A stretch of 64,000 nt of DNA from an uncultured Porphyromonadaceae bacterium (GCA_947643665.1 CANRWW010000004.1:27010-91009), one strand, 5' to 3'. Shown: positions 26,539 through 37,885, counted from the first letter of the stretch. The notes: a model not told the origin generated them from the sequence alone. Numbers and translations: made by a program.

Positions 26539-28575
26539 ATGAAAAAATTTGCATTATTTATCATGGCGATTTCAAGCCTTACAGTTTCGGGTCAGACCGA
26601 AGCACAAGACACCATAAATGCTCAAGAACTTAACGAAATTGTAGTCAATGGCGAAAAGCCCCAAATTAAGAGCGCAGATGGCGTGATGGTTGTAGACTTA
26701 CCGGCTATTGTAAAAGACAAGCCTGTAACAAATGTACTTGAAGCTATTGGCTACGCTCCTGGAATTGTGAATAATAACGGTTCCATAGCACTGAACGGCG
26801 TATCAAATGTGACTATTATTCTCAATGGTGAACCGACTAATATGCCTATGCAGAATTTATATCAGTTGCTATATACGATTCCAGTCGATCGCCTGAAAAA
26901 TATAGAGATCATGTATGCCGCGCCGGCAAAATATCATGTCAGCGGTGCGGTGATAAACATCGTTCTAAAAACACCTCGTGCCATAGACGGTCTTATGGGG
27001 CAAGCACGGCTGGGTTATCGCCAAAGCCATAATGCGTCCTATTGTGGAGTCCTGGCAGCGACATATGCCTCAAAGCATTGGACTTTTGATGTCAGTTGGA
27101 CACTTTCACACAATAAATCCTGGCACCGCCAGGAAACATATTCCAACCATCTCATCAACGACCAACGAACCATGATTGAGGATGATATGCGACAAACAGG
27201 AAAGAACATCCACAATCTCGTTTATGCCTCCGTTTCATACAAAAAACTAAAACTTACCTATAACGGACAAATTAAAAGCAAAGAACATAATACCAGCCTT
27301 TCAACAGGTTCTTTCGGCTACTATGTCAATAATTACTCATTTCAAATCCCCGCGGCTTATCACAATATGGCATTCCGCTATGATACCCCCTCCGATTTTT
27401 CTATCGGAGGAGACTACACCATATTCTGCGAAAAACGTAACCAACTGCTCACAAAAAGCGCTGGCATACTTGTAAATGCCATAAACAGTCAACACATAAA
27501 CCGTTACCACGCCTATGCCGACCAAAAACACCGGCTTGGACTATGGGAACTGAACTATGGTGTGGAATACCTGCATTCCGACGACCACAGCTGCCAAAGA
27601 TATATCCAACCTCAAACAGACGGCTTCAACCATGTACTCAAAGAGGATGTTGCAGATGTGTACGTTGGCGTGCAGGCTTCTTTCGACTGGGGTTTATCTT
27701 TCAATGCCTCGGCAAAGGCAGAATATTTCCACAATAATCATCAACATAACTGGAACCTGGTGCCACAGCTCGCCTCTACATATTACAAGACACCCAAAAG
27801 CATTTTTCAATTAAATTTCACCTCTCAGCGGATTTATCCCCAATATTGGGAACTTCATGGAGGAACATCTTATATCAATGACTATTCCACGATCAAGGGA
27901 AATCCAGGACTGCAACCGTACATGAACTATGCCACACAACTAAGCTACATATTAAATCAAAAGTATGCCGCAACCCTATATATCCTGTATGATGACAATT
28001 ATGCGGTACAACTGCCATACCAGCAGCCAAACGACCTTCACCTGTTATTTCAGACAATCAACCTTGATTTCTCCCGGACAGTAGGCTTCCAGATACACGC
28101 CCCATTAAATTTAAAGGATATCATAAACTCCACGATTGTGGCCAATGTTTCTCATAAACAGGAAAAAGCCTCTTATTTCCACGACATAGAATTTGATAAC
28201 AAAAGGTGGTCGTTCTATGGCGCGTTAAACAATACGATAAAGCCCACCCCATCATATCCTGTGACATTATCGGTTGACATATCCTATATAACAGGGCAGA
28301 TACAGGGACCCGGCAAATTCAATTCGTTCTGGAAAATTGACGCTGGTGCAAAATGGATGTTCGGCAAAAAACAATGCTGTGAACTTTCGCTAAAATGTAA
28401 TGACATATTCAATACCTGGACTCCCAAACTGACCATCAACAATGCCAGCCAGGATTACCGAATAATCTCCCACGATATGCTGAGGGACTTAAACCTGTCA
28501 TTTATTTGGCGTTTCAATGGTTTCAAACCAAAAAATCCATCAGTGGACACATCCCGTTTCGGTACAAGCAGATGA
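26539..28575 (+). CDS. TonB-dependent-receptor-like outer-membrane beta-barrel protein
   Basis: The 678-residue protein begins with a signal peptide (MKKFALFIMAISSLTVSGQTEAQ) and a plug-like domain: ELNEIVVNGEKPQIKS, then VLEAIGYAPGIVNNNGSIALNG and RLKNIEIMYAAPAKYHVSGAVINIVLK. A large barrel of the OMP_b-brl_3 type follows, with SQRIYPQYWELHGG, YSTIKGNPGLQPY and a C-terminal LNLSFIWRFNG. No carboxypeptidase-like N-terminal domain or SusD partner is present, so it is not a SusC pair. ATG 26539 is preferred to an ATG 16 codons upstream because it gives a clean signal peptide. A TAATTTTG box at 26514-26521 would give a leader of about 12 bases. It is probably regulated by the divergent two-component system. 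Substrate unknown. Confidence 0.82.
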   Translation: MKKFALFIMAISSLTVSGQTEAQDTINAQELNEIVVNGEKPQIKSADGVMVVDLPAIVKDKPVTNVLEAIGYAPGIVNNNGSIALNGVSNVTIILNGEPTNMPMQNLYQLLYTIPVDRLKNIEIMYAAPAKYHVSGAVINIVLKTPRAIDGLMGQARLGYRQSHNASYCGVLAATYASKHWTFDVSWTLSHNKSWHRQETYSNHLINDQRTMIEDDMRQTGKNIHNLVYASVSYKKLKLTYNGQIKSKEHNTSLSTGSFGYYVNNYSFQIPAAYHNMAFRYDTPSDFSIGGDYTIFCEKRNQLLTKSAGILVNAINSQHINRYHAYADQKHRLGLWELNYGVEYLHSDDHSCQRYIQPQTDGFNHVLKEDVADVYVGVQASFDWGLSFNASAKAEYFHNNHQHNWNLVPQLASTYYKTPKSIFQLNFTSQRIYPQYWELHGGTSYINDYSTIKGNPGLQPYMNYATQLSYILNQKYAATLYILYDDNYAVQLPYQQPNDLHLLFQTINLDFSRTVGFQIHAPLNLKDIINSTIVANVSHKQEKASYFHDIEFDNKRWSFYGALNNTIKPTPSYPVTLSVDISYITGQIQGPGKFNSFWKIDAGAKWMFGKKQCCELSLKCNDIFNTWTPKLTINNASQDYRIISHDMLRDLNLSFIWRFNGFKPKNPSVDTSRFGTSR

Positions 28576-28644
28576 TACACGCCATGACACCAATTACCAT
28601 ACAGGAATAACGGAAAGTGTAGATTCAATAACGGAAAGGGCTAA

Positions 28645-30234
<1,590 letters not shown>

Positions 30235-30257
30235 ACATACCCGGATTTCACATCATA

Positions 30258-30303
30258 AATTTCCCGCATTCGCTGTGACCGATTGCGGGAAATTATATTT
30301 ATA
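30258..30303 (+). terminator. guaB terminator
   Basis: AATTTCCCGCA and TGCGGGAAATT form an 11-bp stem with a 15-base loop, followed by an AT-rich tail rather than a pure T run. Confidence 0.65.
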
Positions 30304-30376
30304 ACAAAATTAAATTGGACCTGTAATAATAAACGTAAGTTTTTATCGTTAAAAGATTGAAGCAAAAACCATCATT

Positions 30377-30408
30377 TTTGCATTGCGTAACACTCCCCAC
30401 TTTTTTTG
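30377..30408 (+). promoter_or_regulatory. Candidate promoter of the parvulin gene
   Basis: TTTG at 30377-30380, 20 bases, TTTTTTTG at 30401-30408 (A of TAnnTTTG replaced by T). Confidence 0.5.
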
Positions 30409-30461
30409 GTGCGTCGGGTGTTGAAAAAGTGTAATTCGTTCATTTTTTTGAAAAATAATTC

Positions 30462-32387
30462 ATGAAAAAAAGTATTTTGTCATTGGCTTTGGCCTTGGCT
30501 TCCATTGGGATGATTCAAGCCAAAGGTTCATCCGAGCCGGTATTGATGACCATCAACGGCAAGCCTGTGACCCTCAGCGAATTTGAGTATCTTTATCACA
30601 AGAACAACAGTCAGCAGATCACGCCACAGTCGATCAACGAATACCTTGACATGTTTGTCACCTACAAACAGAAAGTCGCAGATGCAGAAGCAGAGGGTAT
30701 AGACAAGACCGACGCATTCCAGAACGAGTTTGACGGCTACCGCCGCGAACTCGCAGAGCCATATTTGCGCAACCAGGAGGTGGAAGACAGCATTGTGAAC
30801 GCCATATATGAGCACATGAAAGAGGAAGTAGATGTAAGCCACATCATGCTTTCCAACCATGGCCAAGACATAGACACAGAAGAACAACGCGCGCGCCTGG
30901 ATTCGATCCGTACAGCAATCCTCGGTGGCGCGGACTTCGCCGAAATGGCGCGTCGTTTCTCTGTGGATCGCTCGGCGGCACGCAATGGCGGTCATATGGG
31001 CTACATGTCAGCAGGACGGTATCCGGCTACATTCGAGGAAATGGCATATTCGTTACCTGTCGGCAGCCTTTCCGAAGTTTTCGAAACTCCGTTCGGATGG
31101 CATATCCTGAAAGTTAACGGGCGGAGACCTGCCCAAGGCATGGTCCTGGTGGAACATATCCTGAAACTTACCCAAGGATTATCTCCTGATGAAGTTGCCA
31201 TAAAAAAAGCACAGATTGACTCTATAGCAACCCTGGTTGCAAACGGCGCCGACTTCGAAGCCATAGCTACGGCTGAAAGCGAAGATCCTGGGTCAAAACG
31301 GAATGGCGGCAAGCTGAACTGGTTCGGTACAGGCCAGATGGTTCCGGAATTTGAAGCAGCATCATTTGCCCTTAAAAACGGAGAAGTGTCAGCGCCAATC
31401 CAGACATCTTATGGATATCATATCATCAAACGTCTTGACTGGAAAGGTGTTGAACCTCTGGAAACCATGCGCCCCATGATAAAGAATGCCATTGCCAATG
31501 ACGAGCGAGGCCAACTCCCCCGCAAGCGTCGGATTGCAGAGCTACGCAAAAAATACAATGCACACGTGAAGGACCGTAACCTTGAAACGGTAAAGTCTGA
31601 AATAAAAGCTGCCGGAAAACTTGACACAACTTTGGTAAACAAATTTCTTGCCAGCGATCTTGTAGTAGCCAATGCCGCAGGCAATGATATCACCATATCT
31701 GAAATAATGGCAGATGTGACAGCTGATCCCTCTGCAAGTGTAGAAAGCAATTTCGAGATTCTGGACACAAAAATTTACCAGGCCATAAACCGTGCGGTAA
31801 TTGAAGCAGAACGGCAGCAACTGGCTGTGGAAAACCCCGACTACAGGAATCTACTTAACGAATATCGTGACGGTATTTTGCTGTTTGAGGTAGCAGACCG
31901 TAAAGTATGGTCAAAAGCAAAACAGGACAAGGAAGGACTGGAGCGCTTCTTTGAGGCCAACCGCGACAAATATCGTTGGGAAGCCCCGAAATACAAAGGA
32001 TATGTAGTATTTGCTACTTCAGATTCTATTATGAATCAAGCCAGGAACTTCCTGAATAAAAACAATATCTCCCCAGATTCCCTTTCAACAGAACTACGCA
32101 AAGAATTCGGGAAAAGCGTGAAGATAGAGAAAGTAATAGCAGCCAAAGGGGAAAATGCGATTACTGATTATCTCGGTTTCGGCGGCATAAAGCCTGAAAC
32201 AAAAGGAAAATGGTCGCATTACTTTCCTTACCGCGACAAACTGATAGAAGCCCCTGAAGAGGCTGCCGACGTACGTGGAGCGGTTACAGGCGATTACCAG
32301 ACGGAACTTGAAGAAAAATGGGTAAGCGAACTTAAAAAGAAATATCCCGCAAAAATTAAAAAGAAAGTACTTAAGCAAGCCAAATAA
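30462..32387 (+). CDS. Periplasmic peptidylprolyl isomerase, SurA/PpiD-like with two parvulin domains
   Basis: The 641-residue protein has a signal peptide (MKKSILSLALALASIGMIQAKG) and a SurA-like N-terminal helical region. Two tandem parvulin domains come next: one at about 125-225 (VDVSHIMLSNHG through FGWHILKVNGRR), one at about 230-330 (VLVEHILKLTQG through YGYHIIKRLDW). About 300 further residues of helical, lysine-rich sequence complete it. Proteins of this plan chaperone outer-membrane barrel proteins in the periplasm; the large number of barrel genes in this window fits. A cleavable signal rather than a permanent anchor favours SurA over PpiD, but I leave the symbol empty. Confidence 0.88.
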   Translation: MKKSILSLALALASIGMIQAKGSSEPVLMTINGKPVTLSEFEYLYHKNNSQQITPQSINEYLDMFVTYKQKVADAEAEGIDKTDAFQNEFDGYRRELAEPYLRNQEVEDSIVNAIYEHMKEEVDVSHIMLSNHGQDIDTEEQRARLDSIRTAILGGADFAEMARRFSVDRSAARNGGHMGYMSAGRYPATFEEMAYSLPVGSLSEVFETPFGWHILKVNGRRPAQGMVLVEHILKLTQGLSPDEVAIKKAQIDSIATLVANGADFEAIATAESEDPGSKRNGGKLNWFGTGQMVPEFEAASFALKNGEVSAPIQTSYGYHIIKRLDWKGVEPLETMRPMIKNAIANDERGQLPRKRRIAELRKKYNAHVKDRNLETVKSEIKAAGKLDTTLVNKFLASDLVVANAAGNDITISEIMADVTADPSASVESNFEILDTKIYQAINRAVIEAERQQLAVENPDYRNLLNEYRDGILLFEVADRKVWSKAKQDKEGLERFFEANRDKYRWEAPKYKGYVVFATSDSIMNQARNFLNKNNISPDSLSTELRKEFGKSVKIEKVIAAKGENAITDYLGFGGIKPETKGKWSHYFPYRDKLIEAPEEAADVRGAVTGDYQTELEEKWVSELKKKYPAKIKKKVLKQAK

Positions 32388-32400
32388 GACTGTTAAATAC

Positions 32401-32451
32401 ATATGATCGCCGGCATCAGTTTCCAATGTGGATTGATGCCGGCGATCATAT
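32401..32451 (+). terminator. Long hairpin after the parvulin gene
   Basis: ATATGATCGCCGGCATCA and its exact complement at 32434-32451 form an 18-bp perfect stem with a 15-base loop. No T run follows, so termination is likely but not certain. Confidence 0.65.
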
Positions 32452-32624
32452 GTATGCGCATGACTTTGCATATGGTTCAACACAAGGACGAAACAATAAA
32501 AACATAATAAAGAATCAGTATACACAAGAGACAGTGCCAAACCGTCAATACAGCAAGCAGTACCGGTTTAATTCATAAACGAAATTTGGGACGAAAAAGA
32601 AGAGGGAATTAGCGTGGTTTTTTG

Positions 32625-32632
32625 TAACTTTG
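32625..32632 (+). promoter_or_regulatory. Candidate pyrB -7 box
   Basis: TAACTTTG, 26 bases before the pyrB ATG. No -33 TTTG at the usual spacing. Confidence 0.55.
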
Positions 32633-32658
32633 CCAAAACTAACAAAACTTCTTATCAG

Positions 32659-33588
32659 ATGAATCCCAACAGCCTGGTTTCCATCGACGACCTCTCAAAA
32701 GAGCAGATTTTACAACTGCTTGAGACGGCACGATTTTTTGAAGAGCATCCCGACCACAAGATCCTTGACGGTAAAGTGGTGGCGACGCTCTTTTTTGAAC
32801 CTTCAACCCGTACACGCCTTAGTTTTGAGACTGCAGTCAACCGCCTTGGTGGCAGAGTAATAGGTTTTTCAGACGCCTCCACAACGTCTTCGTCGAAGGG
32901 TGAAACTCTTAAGGACACCATAAAAATGGTGAGCAATTATGTAGATATGATCATAATGCGGCATTATCTGGAAGGTGCGGCGCGCTATGCTACAGAAGTG
33001 ACAGAAACGCCGGTAATAAACGCCGGCGACGGAGCCAACCAGCATCCGTCGCAAACGATGCTTGACCTGTACTCGATACTGAAAACCCAAGGGACACTTG
33101 ACAATCTAACAATCACAATGGTTGGTGACCTGAAGTATGGACGTACCGTCCATTCTCTTCTCATGGCCATGAAATATTTCAAACCGACTTTCCGTTTTGT
33201 GGCATGTGACGAACTGAGGATGCCACGCGAATATGTGGATTTCTGCGAGAAACTCGGCATACCTTACGAAGAGCATACAGATTTCTCCAAAGAGGTGATT
33301 GATTCGTCTGATATAATCTATATGACAAGGGTCCAGCGCGAACGATTCTCGGATATCATGGAATACGAACGTGTAAAAGACCTTTATACACTGCGCAATT
33401 CCATGCTTGATACCTCCAGACCGAATCTGCGTATACTTCACCCCCTGCCCCGTGTCAACGAAATCGCTTATGATGTAGATGAGAATCCCAAAGCATACTA
33501 CTTTGATCAAGCACGCAACGGATTATTTGCACGTCAGGCGTTGATATGCCGTGCATTGGGTATAGATGTCAGGAAGTTGAAAGAATAA
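32659..33588 (+). CDS. pyrB: Aspartate carbamoyltransferase, catalytic subunit
   Basis: The 309-residue enzyme forms N-carbamoyl-aspartate from carbamoyl phosphate and aspartate, the second step of pyrimidine synthesis. The carbamoyl-phosphate loop [15 protein letters not shown] is near residue 50. [11 protein letters not shown] holds the Ser/Lys donated from the neighbouring subunit. [12 protein letters not shown] and HPLPRVNEI complete the active site. ATG 32659 ([16 protein letters not shown]) is the family start. pyrI follows 13 bases later, so holoenzyme subunits are co-expressed. Confidence 0.97.
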   Translation: MNPNSLVSIDDLSKEQILQLLETARFFEEHPDHKILDGKVVATLFFEPSTRTRLSFETAVNRLGGRVIGFSDASTTSSSKGETLKDTIKMVSNYVDMIIMRHYLEGAARYATEVTETPVINAGDGANQHPSQTMLDLYSILKTQGTLDNLTITMVGDLKYGRTVHSLLMAMKYFKPTFRFVACDELRMPREYVDFCEKLGIPYEEHTDFSKEVIDSSDIIYMTRVQRERFSDIMEYERVKDLYTLRNSMLDTSRPNLRILHPLPRVNEIAYDVDENPKAYYFDQARNGLFARQALICRALGIDVRKLKE

Positions 33589-33601
33589 GAAATTGAGAAA
33601 A

Positions 33602-34063
33602 ATGAGAAAAACAGATAAGGAGATGGCAGTAGCCGCCCTTGAAAGCGGGACTGTCATAGACCACATACCATCGGAAGCTCTTTTCAAGTGTGTGAAGATA
33701 TTGCGCCTTGCAGACATGCCTCATAAACTCACCATAGGAAATAATCTGGACAGCGGGCGGCTTGGCAAGAAGGGTATAATAAAGGTTGCTGATACGTTCT
33801 TTCCAGAATCGGTTTTAAACCGCATAGCGCTCATAGCACCCACGGCAGTAGTAAATATAATCCGTGATTATCAGGTGGCCGAGAAGCATCCGGTCACCCT
33901 TCCCAAACAGTTGCGAGGAATAGTGAGATGCGGCAATCCCAAATGTATCACCAACAACGAACCGATGGCAACCATATTCGAATCGGATGCAAATGACAGT
34001 TCGCTGATACGTTGCCACTACTGCAACCATACGATACAACCCGACAAAGCAGAAATTCTATAA
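33602..34063 (+). CDS. pyrI: Aspartate carbamoyltransferase, regulatory subunit
   Basis: The 153-residue protein has an N-terminal nucleotide-binding domain (VAALESGTVIDHIPSE, the family start) and a C-terminal zinc domain with cysteines in RCGNPKCITNNEP and RCHYCNHTI, which bind the catalytic trimer. PyrI confers CTP inhibition and ATP activation. ATG 33602 is chosen over a TTG three codons upstream. A flavin reductase gene starts 6 bases after the stop. Confidence 0.96.
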   Translation: MRKTDKEMAVAALESGTVIDHIPSEALFKCVKILRLADMPHKLTIGNNLDSGRLGKKGIIKVADTFFPESVLNRIALIAPTAVVNIIRDYQVAEKHPVTLPKQLRGIVRCGNPKCITNNEPMATIFESDANDSSLIRCHYCNHTIQPDKAEIL

Positions 34064-34069
34064 CCGGAC

Positions 34070-34639
34070 ATGGGGCGCAGAAATCTCAAAGCGGGGACTA
34101 TGATATATCCCCTACCTGCAGTAATTGTAAGCTGCGGCAGTTCTCCGGAGAATTCGAACCTTATCACAGTTGCGTGGACAGGCACTATATGCACTAATCC
34201 GCCAATGTGCTATATTTCCATAAGACCGGAGCGCCACTCTTACCCTATCATCCGCGAACAGATGCAGTTCACGATCAACCTCAGCACCGAAGCCATGGCA
34301 CGAGCCACAGACTGGGCAGGTGTCCGCTCCGGAAAGGATTACAACAAATGGAAAGAGACGGGTCTGACCCCTGTGGCTGGTGTAGCGGTAAATTGCCCAT
34401 ACATCAAGGAATCTCCTCTGAGCATAGAATGCAAGGTAAAAACCATAATGCCACTGGGAAGCCACGACATGTTTGTGGCAGAAGTGGTAAATGTGCTTGC
34501 CGATGAAAGCCTGTTTGATCCAGAAACAGACACATTTATGCTTGACAAGGCCGGGTTGCTGAACTACAGCCACGGTCAATATTTCAAACAGGGAGAAAAG
34601 ATAGGCCGTTTCGGTTTTTCCGTAAAGAAAAAGAAATAA
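34070..34639 (+). CDS. Flavin reductase family protein (FMN-binding split barrel)
   Basis: The 189-residue protein has the features of the FlaRed/DIM6-NTAB family. LPAVIVSCG opens the barrel, NLITVAWTGTICTNPPMCYISIRPERHS gives the FMN contacts, and FTINLSTEAMA follows. It binds FMN and typically reduces it or acts as a NAD(P)H:flavin oxidoreductase; exact partner unknown. It lies 6 bases after pyrI and 21 bases before glyA, an order seen widely in Bacteroidales, so it is probably in the pyrB-pyrI operon. Confidence 0.85.
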   Translation: MGRRNLKAGTMIYPLPAVIVSCGSSPENSNLITVAWTGTICTNPPMCYISIRPERHSYPIIREQMQFTINLSTEAMARATDWAGVRSGKDYNKWKETGLTPVAGVAVNCPYIKESPLSIECKVKTIMPLGSHDMFVAEVVNVLADESLFDPETDTFMLDKAGLLNYSHGQYFKQGEKIGRFGFSVKKKK

Positions 34640-34660
34640 CACTAACAAAATACAATAAAT

Positions 34661-35941
34661 ATGCAACGTGACAACGCTATTTTCGACATCATCAGCCGCG
34701 AGCATCAACGCCAGAAAAAAGGTATAGAGCTGATCGCATCTGAAAACTTCGTGTCTGATCAGGTAATGGAAGCCATGGGTTCATGTCTTACCAACAAGTA
34801 TGCCGAAGGCTATCCGGGCCATCGCTACTACGGAGGGTGTCAAGTGGTAGACGAGGCAGAACAACTGGCCATAGAACGCCTTAAAAAGATTTTCGATGCC
34901 GAATATGCCAATGTTCAACCCCACTCCGGAGCACAAGCAAACATGGCAGTATTCATGTCGGTATTGAAACCAGGTGATACTTTCATGGGAATGAACCTTG
35001 ATCATGGCGGTCACCTTTCACATGGCAGTCCTGTGAACTTCTCCGGCATGATGTTCCGTGCCATCGGTTACAATGTAAACGAAGAAACCGGCCTGGTGGA
35101 CTATGACCAAATGGAGGAAGTGGCTTTGCGCGAACGTCCAAAACTGATTGTTGGTGGAGCAAGCGCTTATTCACGGGAATGGGACTATGCACGTATGCGT
35201 AAGATTGCCGACGAGATCGGAGCAATATTTATGGTGGATATGGCCCATCCGGCAGGACTTATAGCAGCCGGCCTACTTGACAATCCTCTGAAATATGCCC
35301 ATGTTGTGACTTCCACCACACACAAGACACTGCGCGGACCACGCGGAGGCGTGATTCTGCTCGGTAAAGATTTCGACAATCCTTGGGGCAAGACCACAAA
35401 AAAAGGTGAAATACGCAAAATGTCTTCGTTGCTTGACTCTGCAGTATTCCCAGGCGTACAGGGTGGCCCTCTGGAACATGTAATAGCAGCCAAGGCAGTC
35501 GCATTCGGCGAAGCATTGACTCCGGAATATCGTGAATATCAGGCACAAGTTAAAAAGAATGCGGATGTCATGGCTCAGGCGTTGATTGACAAAGGTTACA
35601 AGATTATTTCCGGAGGTACCGACAACCATTGCATGCTGGTGGATCTACGCACCAAATTCCCGGAACTTACCGGAAAAGTGGCAGAGCGTGTACTGGTTGA
35701 AGCCGACATAACAGCCAATAAGAATATGGTGCCATTTGACAGCCGTTCACCATTCCTCACATCTGGTATACGTCTTGGCACTCCCGCCATTACCACACGC
35801 GGTGTGCGTGAAGATATGATGGGTGAAATAGTGGAAATGATTGATACTGTTCTCTCTAACCCTGAAAACACTGCGACAATTGCATCAGTGCGCGAGAAAG
35901 TAAATGCCATGATGGCCGAGCGCCCAATGTTCGCATGGTGA
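34661..35941 (+). CDS. glyA: Serine hydroxymethyltransferase
   Basis: The 426-residue PLP enzyme converts serine and tetrahydrofolate to glycine and methylene-tetrahydrofolate. The N-terminal [19 protein letters not shown], the [14 protein letters not shown] substrate region, the PLP lysine in [14 protein letters not shown] and the C-terminal [14 protein letters not shown] are all present. Length is standard. It probably belongs to the pyrB operon end; structured RNA follows its stop. Confidence 0.97.
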   Translation: MQRDNAIFDIISREHQRQKKGIELIASENFVSDQVMEAMGSCLTNKYAEGYPGHRYYGGCQVVDEAEQLAIERLKKIFDAEYANVQPHSGAQANMAVFMSVLKPGDTFMGMNLDHGGHLSHGSPVNFSGMMFRAIGYNVNEETGLVDYDQMEEVALRERPKLIVGGASAYSREWDYARMRKIADEIGAIFMVDMAHPAGLIAAGLLDNPLKYAHVVTSTTHKTLRGPRGGVILLGKDFDNPWGKTTKKGEIRKMSSLLDSAVFPGVQGGPLEHVIAAKAVAFGEALTPEYREYQAQVKKNADVMAQALIDKGYKIISGGTDNHCMLVDLRTKFPELTGKVAERVLVEADITANKNMVPFDSRSPFLTSGIRLGTPAITTRGVREDMMGEIVEMIDTVLSNPENTATIASVREKVNAMMAERPMFAW

Positions 35942-35952
35942 CGAAATAAGAG

Positions 35953-36056
35953 AACGGTAAATATGGTTTACCGTTTCCACCAATGGAACCGGTGACGCAC
36001 GCAAGATGCGTCATCCATAGCCGGATGACGCGCTTGCGCATGCCATATTGGCATGC
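35953..36056 (+). promoter_or_regulatory. Cluster of hairpins between glyA and plsC
   Basis: Three perfect or near-perfect hairpins occur in 104 bases. AACGGTAAA/TTTACCGTT is at 35953-35975. GCAAGATGCGTCATCC pairs with GGATGACGCGCTTGC at 36001-36037. GCATGCCA/TGGCATGC is at 36038-36056. The TGCGTCA arm at 36007-36013 can pair instead with TGACGCA at 35993-35999, so two mutually exclusive structures exist. No T run follows. Confidence 0.55.
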
Positions 36057-36098
36057 AGGGAAGAAAATGCTGGAAAACGAAATAAAATTTCTGAGTGT

Positions 36099-36827
36099 AT
36101 GAAACTGTTTTTATACCGTGTGTTTCAATTGTTTGTAACGTTGCCTGTGATAGTTTTCACTACGGTTGTAACCGGCCTGATTACCATAATAGGCTCATGG
36201 TTGGGCAGCAGCCGGTGGTGGGGCTATTGGCCTCCACATTTATGGGCACGTATCTGTCTTGCAGTTTCGCTAGTAAGGGTAAAGGTAACCGGACGCGAAA
36301 ACATTGATCCAGGAACCTCATATGTATTTGTGGCAAACCATCAGGGAGCATATGATATTTTCGCCATCTATGGTTATCTTAACCATAACTTTAAATGGAT
36401 GATGAAAAAAGAGCTGCTTAAGTTCCCTGTGGTCGGACAAAGTTGCGCAGCAGCCGGCCAGATTTTCGTTGACAATTCCTCACCGGCAGCCATACGTAAA
36501 ACCATGGAAAAAGCAGAACGGACATTGCGCGACGGTATGTCGCTGGTGGTGTTTCCAGAAGGATCGCGGACTTTTACCGGTAAAATGCGAGCTTTCCGCA
36601 AAGGTGCATTCCAACTGTCTATGGAATTTGGATTACCCGTGGTACCGGTAACAATAGACGGTGCTTTCGATGTAATGCCACGGACGGCACGTCTGCCACG
36701 GTGGGGAACGATCAGACTGACGATCCACCCAGCAGTGACAGCACCAGTTGATGAATCAGACCGCAAACGGGTAATTGACCAGTCATATGAAGCGGTGCAC
36801 TCCGCACTTCCTTTACGTCACCAATAA
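36099..36827 (+). CDS. plsC: 1-acyl-sn-glycerol-3-phosphate acyltransferase
   Basis: The 242-residue inner-membrane enzyme makes phosphatidic acid from lysophosphatidic acid. Two hydrophobic segments lie in residues 8-60. The catalytic motif is HQGAYD (His81, Asp86), and the glycerol-phosphate site FPEGSRTFTGKM is near residue 150. ATG 36099 is preferred to a TTG 17 codons upstream, which lies in the hairpin region. It could act on another lyso-lipid or an ornithine lipid, but PlsC is the simplest reading. A 27-bp bidirectional hairpin ends it. Confidence 0.88.
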   Translation: MKLFLYRVFQLFVTLPVIVFTTVVTGLITIIGSWLGSSRWWGYWPPHLWARICLAVSLVRVKVTGRENIDPGTSYVFVANHQGAYDIFAIYGYLNHNFKWMMKKELLKFPVVGQSCAAAGQIFVDNSSPAAIRKTMEKAERTLRDGMSLVVFPEGSRTFTGKMRAFRKGAFQLSMEFGLPVVPVTIDGAFDVMPRTARLPRWGTIRLTIHPAVTAPVDESDRKRVIDQSYEAVHSALPLRHQ

Positions 36828-36833
36828 ACAACT

Positions 36834-36889
36834 GCTGAAATAACAAAAAGGCGTACTTCAAATGAAGTACGCCTTTTTGTTATTTCAGC
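36834..36889. terminator. Bidirectional terminator with 27-bp perfect stem, plsC/nadC
   Basis: GCTGAAATAACAAAAAGGCG... at 36834-36860 is exactly complementary to 36863-36889, with a 2-base centre. The embedded A5/T5 tracts let it work for both convergent genes. It includes the nadC stop codon (36885-36887). Confidence 0.9.
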
Positions 36890-37784
36890 AGGCTTTGAAA
36901 CTCATGTCAAGGCCTTTGACAGAATGGGTAAGTGCACCTACAGAAATAAAATCAACCCCGCACTCGCCATAGCTGCGAAGGGTATCAAGCGTTATGCCTC
37001 CCGAAGATTCTATCTCAACATCCTTACCGGAATGCATGTGAGGATCAGCAGCCAATGCAGCCGGATCTGCCACAAATGCGCGGATCCTGCCCACAGCCTC
37101 CAATGTGCGCTCCGGAGTGAAATTGTCAAGCATTATTCGGTCTACACCAGCTTCAAGCGCCTGGTCTATCTCTGCGGTGTTGCGAACCTCAAGTTCGATC
37201 TTCAAATCCTTGCCGTTGTCGGCACACCATTTTTTTGCCGCTTTTACAGCCTGAGGGATACCACCCGCAAAATCTACATGATTATCTTTTATCAGAATCA
37301 TATCAAACAGGCCTATGCGATGATTACAGCCTCCACCAATTTTTACAGCCTCTTTTTCAAGCATTCGCATACCCGGGGTCGTTTTCCTGGTGTCAAGCAC
37401 CTTGGTATGCAGTCCTTCAAGTAGCTTCTGGTAACGGCCTGTCATGGTTGCCACTCCACTCATGCGTTGCATTATATTGAGCATGATACGCTCTGTCTGA
37501 AGCAACGAACGCACCGGACCCTCTACCTCGAATGCCACATCTCCGGGACGCACATGGGTGCCGTCGCCAATATATACAGTCGTCTTAAGAGAAGGGTCGA
37601 ACTTCTCAAATACTTTCCGTGCAATGTCAACTCCAGCCAAAATGCCTTCTTCCTTGACAATCAGCTTCTGACGGCCAATCTCTCCAGCCGGGATGGTTGA
37701 AAGTGTTGTGGCATCGCCATCACCGACATCTTCCGCAAATGCGAGCGCCAGCAAATCATCTATCAATTCGTCGCGAGTTTTCAT
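36885..37784 (-). CDS. nadC: Nicotinate-nucleotide pyrophosphorylase (carboxylating)
   Basis: The 299-residue quinolinate phosphoribosyltransferase makes nicotinate mononucleotide in de novo NAD synthesis. Seen: AEDVGDGDATTL at the start, LNIMQRMSGVATMTG and the basic motif DTRKTTPGMRMLEKEAVKIGGGCNHR. ILIKDNH, LEVRNTAEIDQAL, IMLDNFTPE and the final ESSGGITLDTLRSYGECGVDFISVG complete it. Length is typical. nadA/nadB are not adjacent. It has a consensus promoter upstream and shares a bidirectional terminator with plsC. Confidence 0.96.
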   Translation of the reverse strand: MKTRDELIDDLLALAFAEDVGDGDATTLSTIPAGEIGRQKLIVKEEGILAGVDIARKVFEKFDPSLKTTVYIGDGTHVRPGDVAFEVEGPVRSLLQTERIMLNIMQRMSGVATMTGRYQKLLEGLHTKVLDTRKTTPGMRMLEKEAVKIGGGCNHRIGLFDMILIKDNHVDFAGGIPQAVKAAKKWCADNGKDLKIELEVRNTAEIDQALEAGVDRIMLDNFTPERTLEAVGRIRAFVADPAALAADPHMHSGKDVEIESSGGITLDTLRSYGECGVDFISVGALTHSVKGLDMSFKAC

Positions 37785-37853
37785 ATAGTAAAATCGTTAA
37801 TTTCTGAATCAGGGCATGTACTGAAAACACGCTCTGAAAGATTGCTTTTCACG

Positions 37854-37885
37854 CAAAGTTAGACAACTTTGATGTAATATGCAAC
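37854..37885 (-). promoter_or_regulatory. nadC promoter
   Basis: On the minus strand, GTTG (37885-37882), 20 bases, TAACTTTG (37861-37854), about 70 bases before the nadC ATG. Confidence 0.72.
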
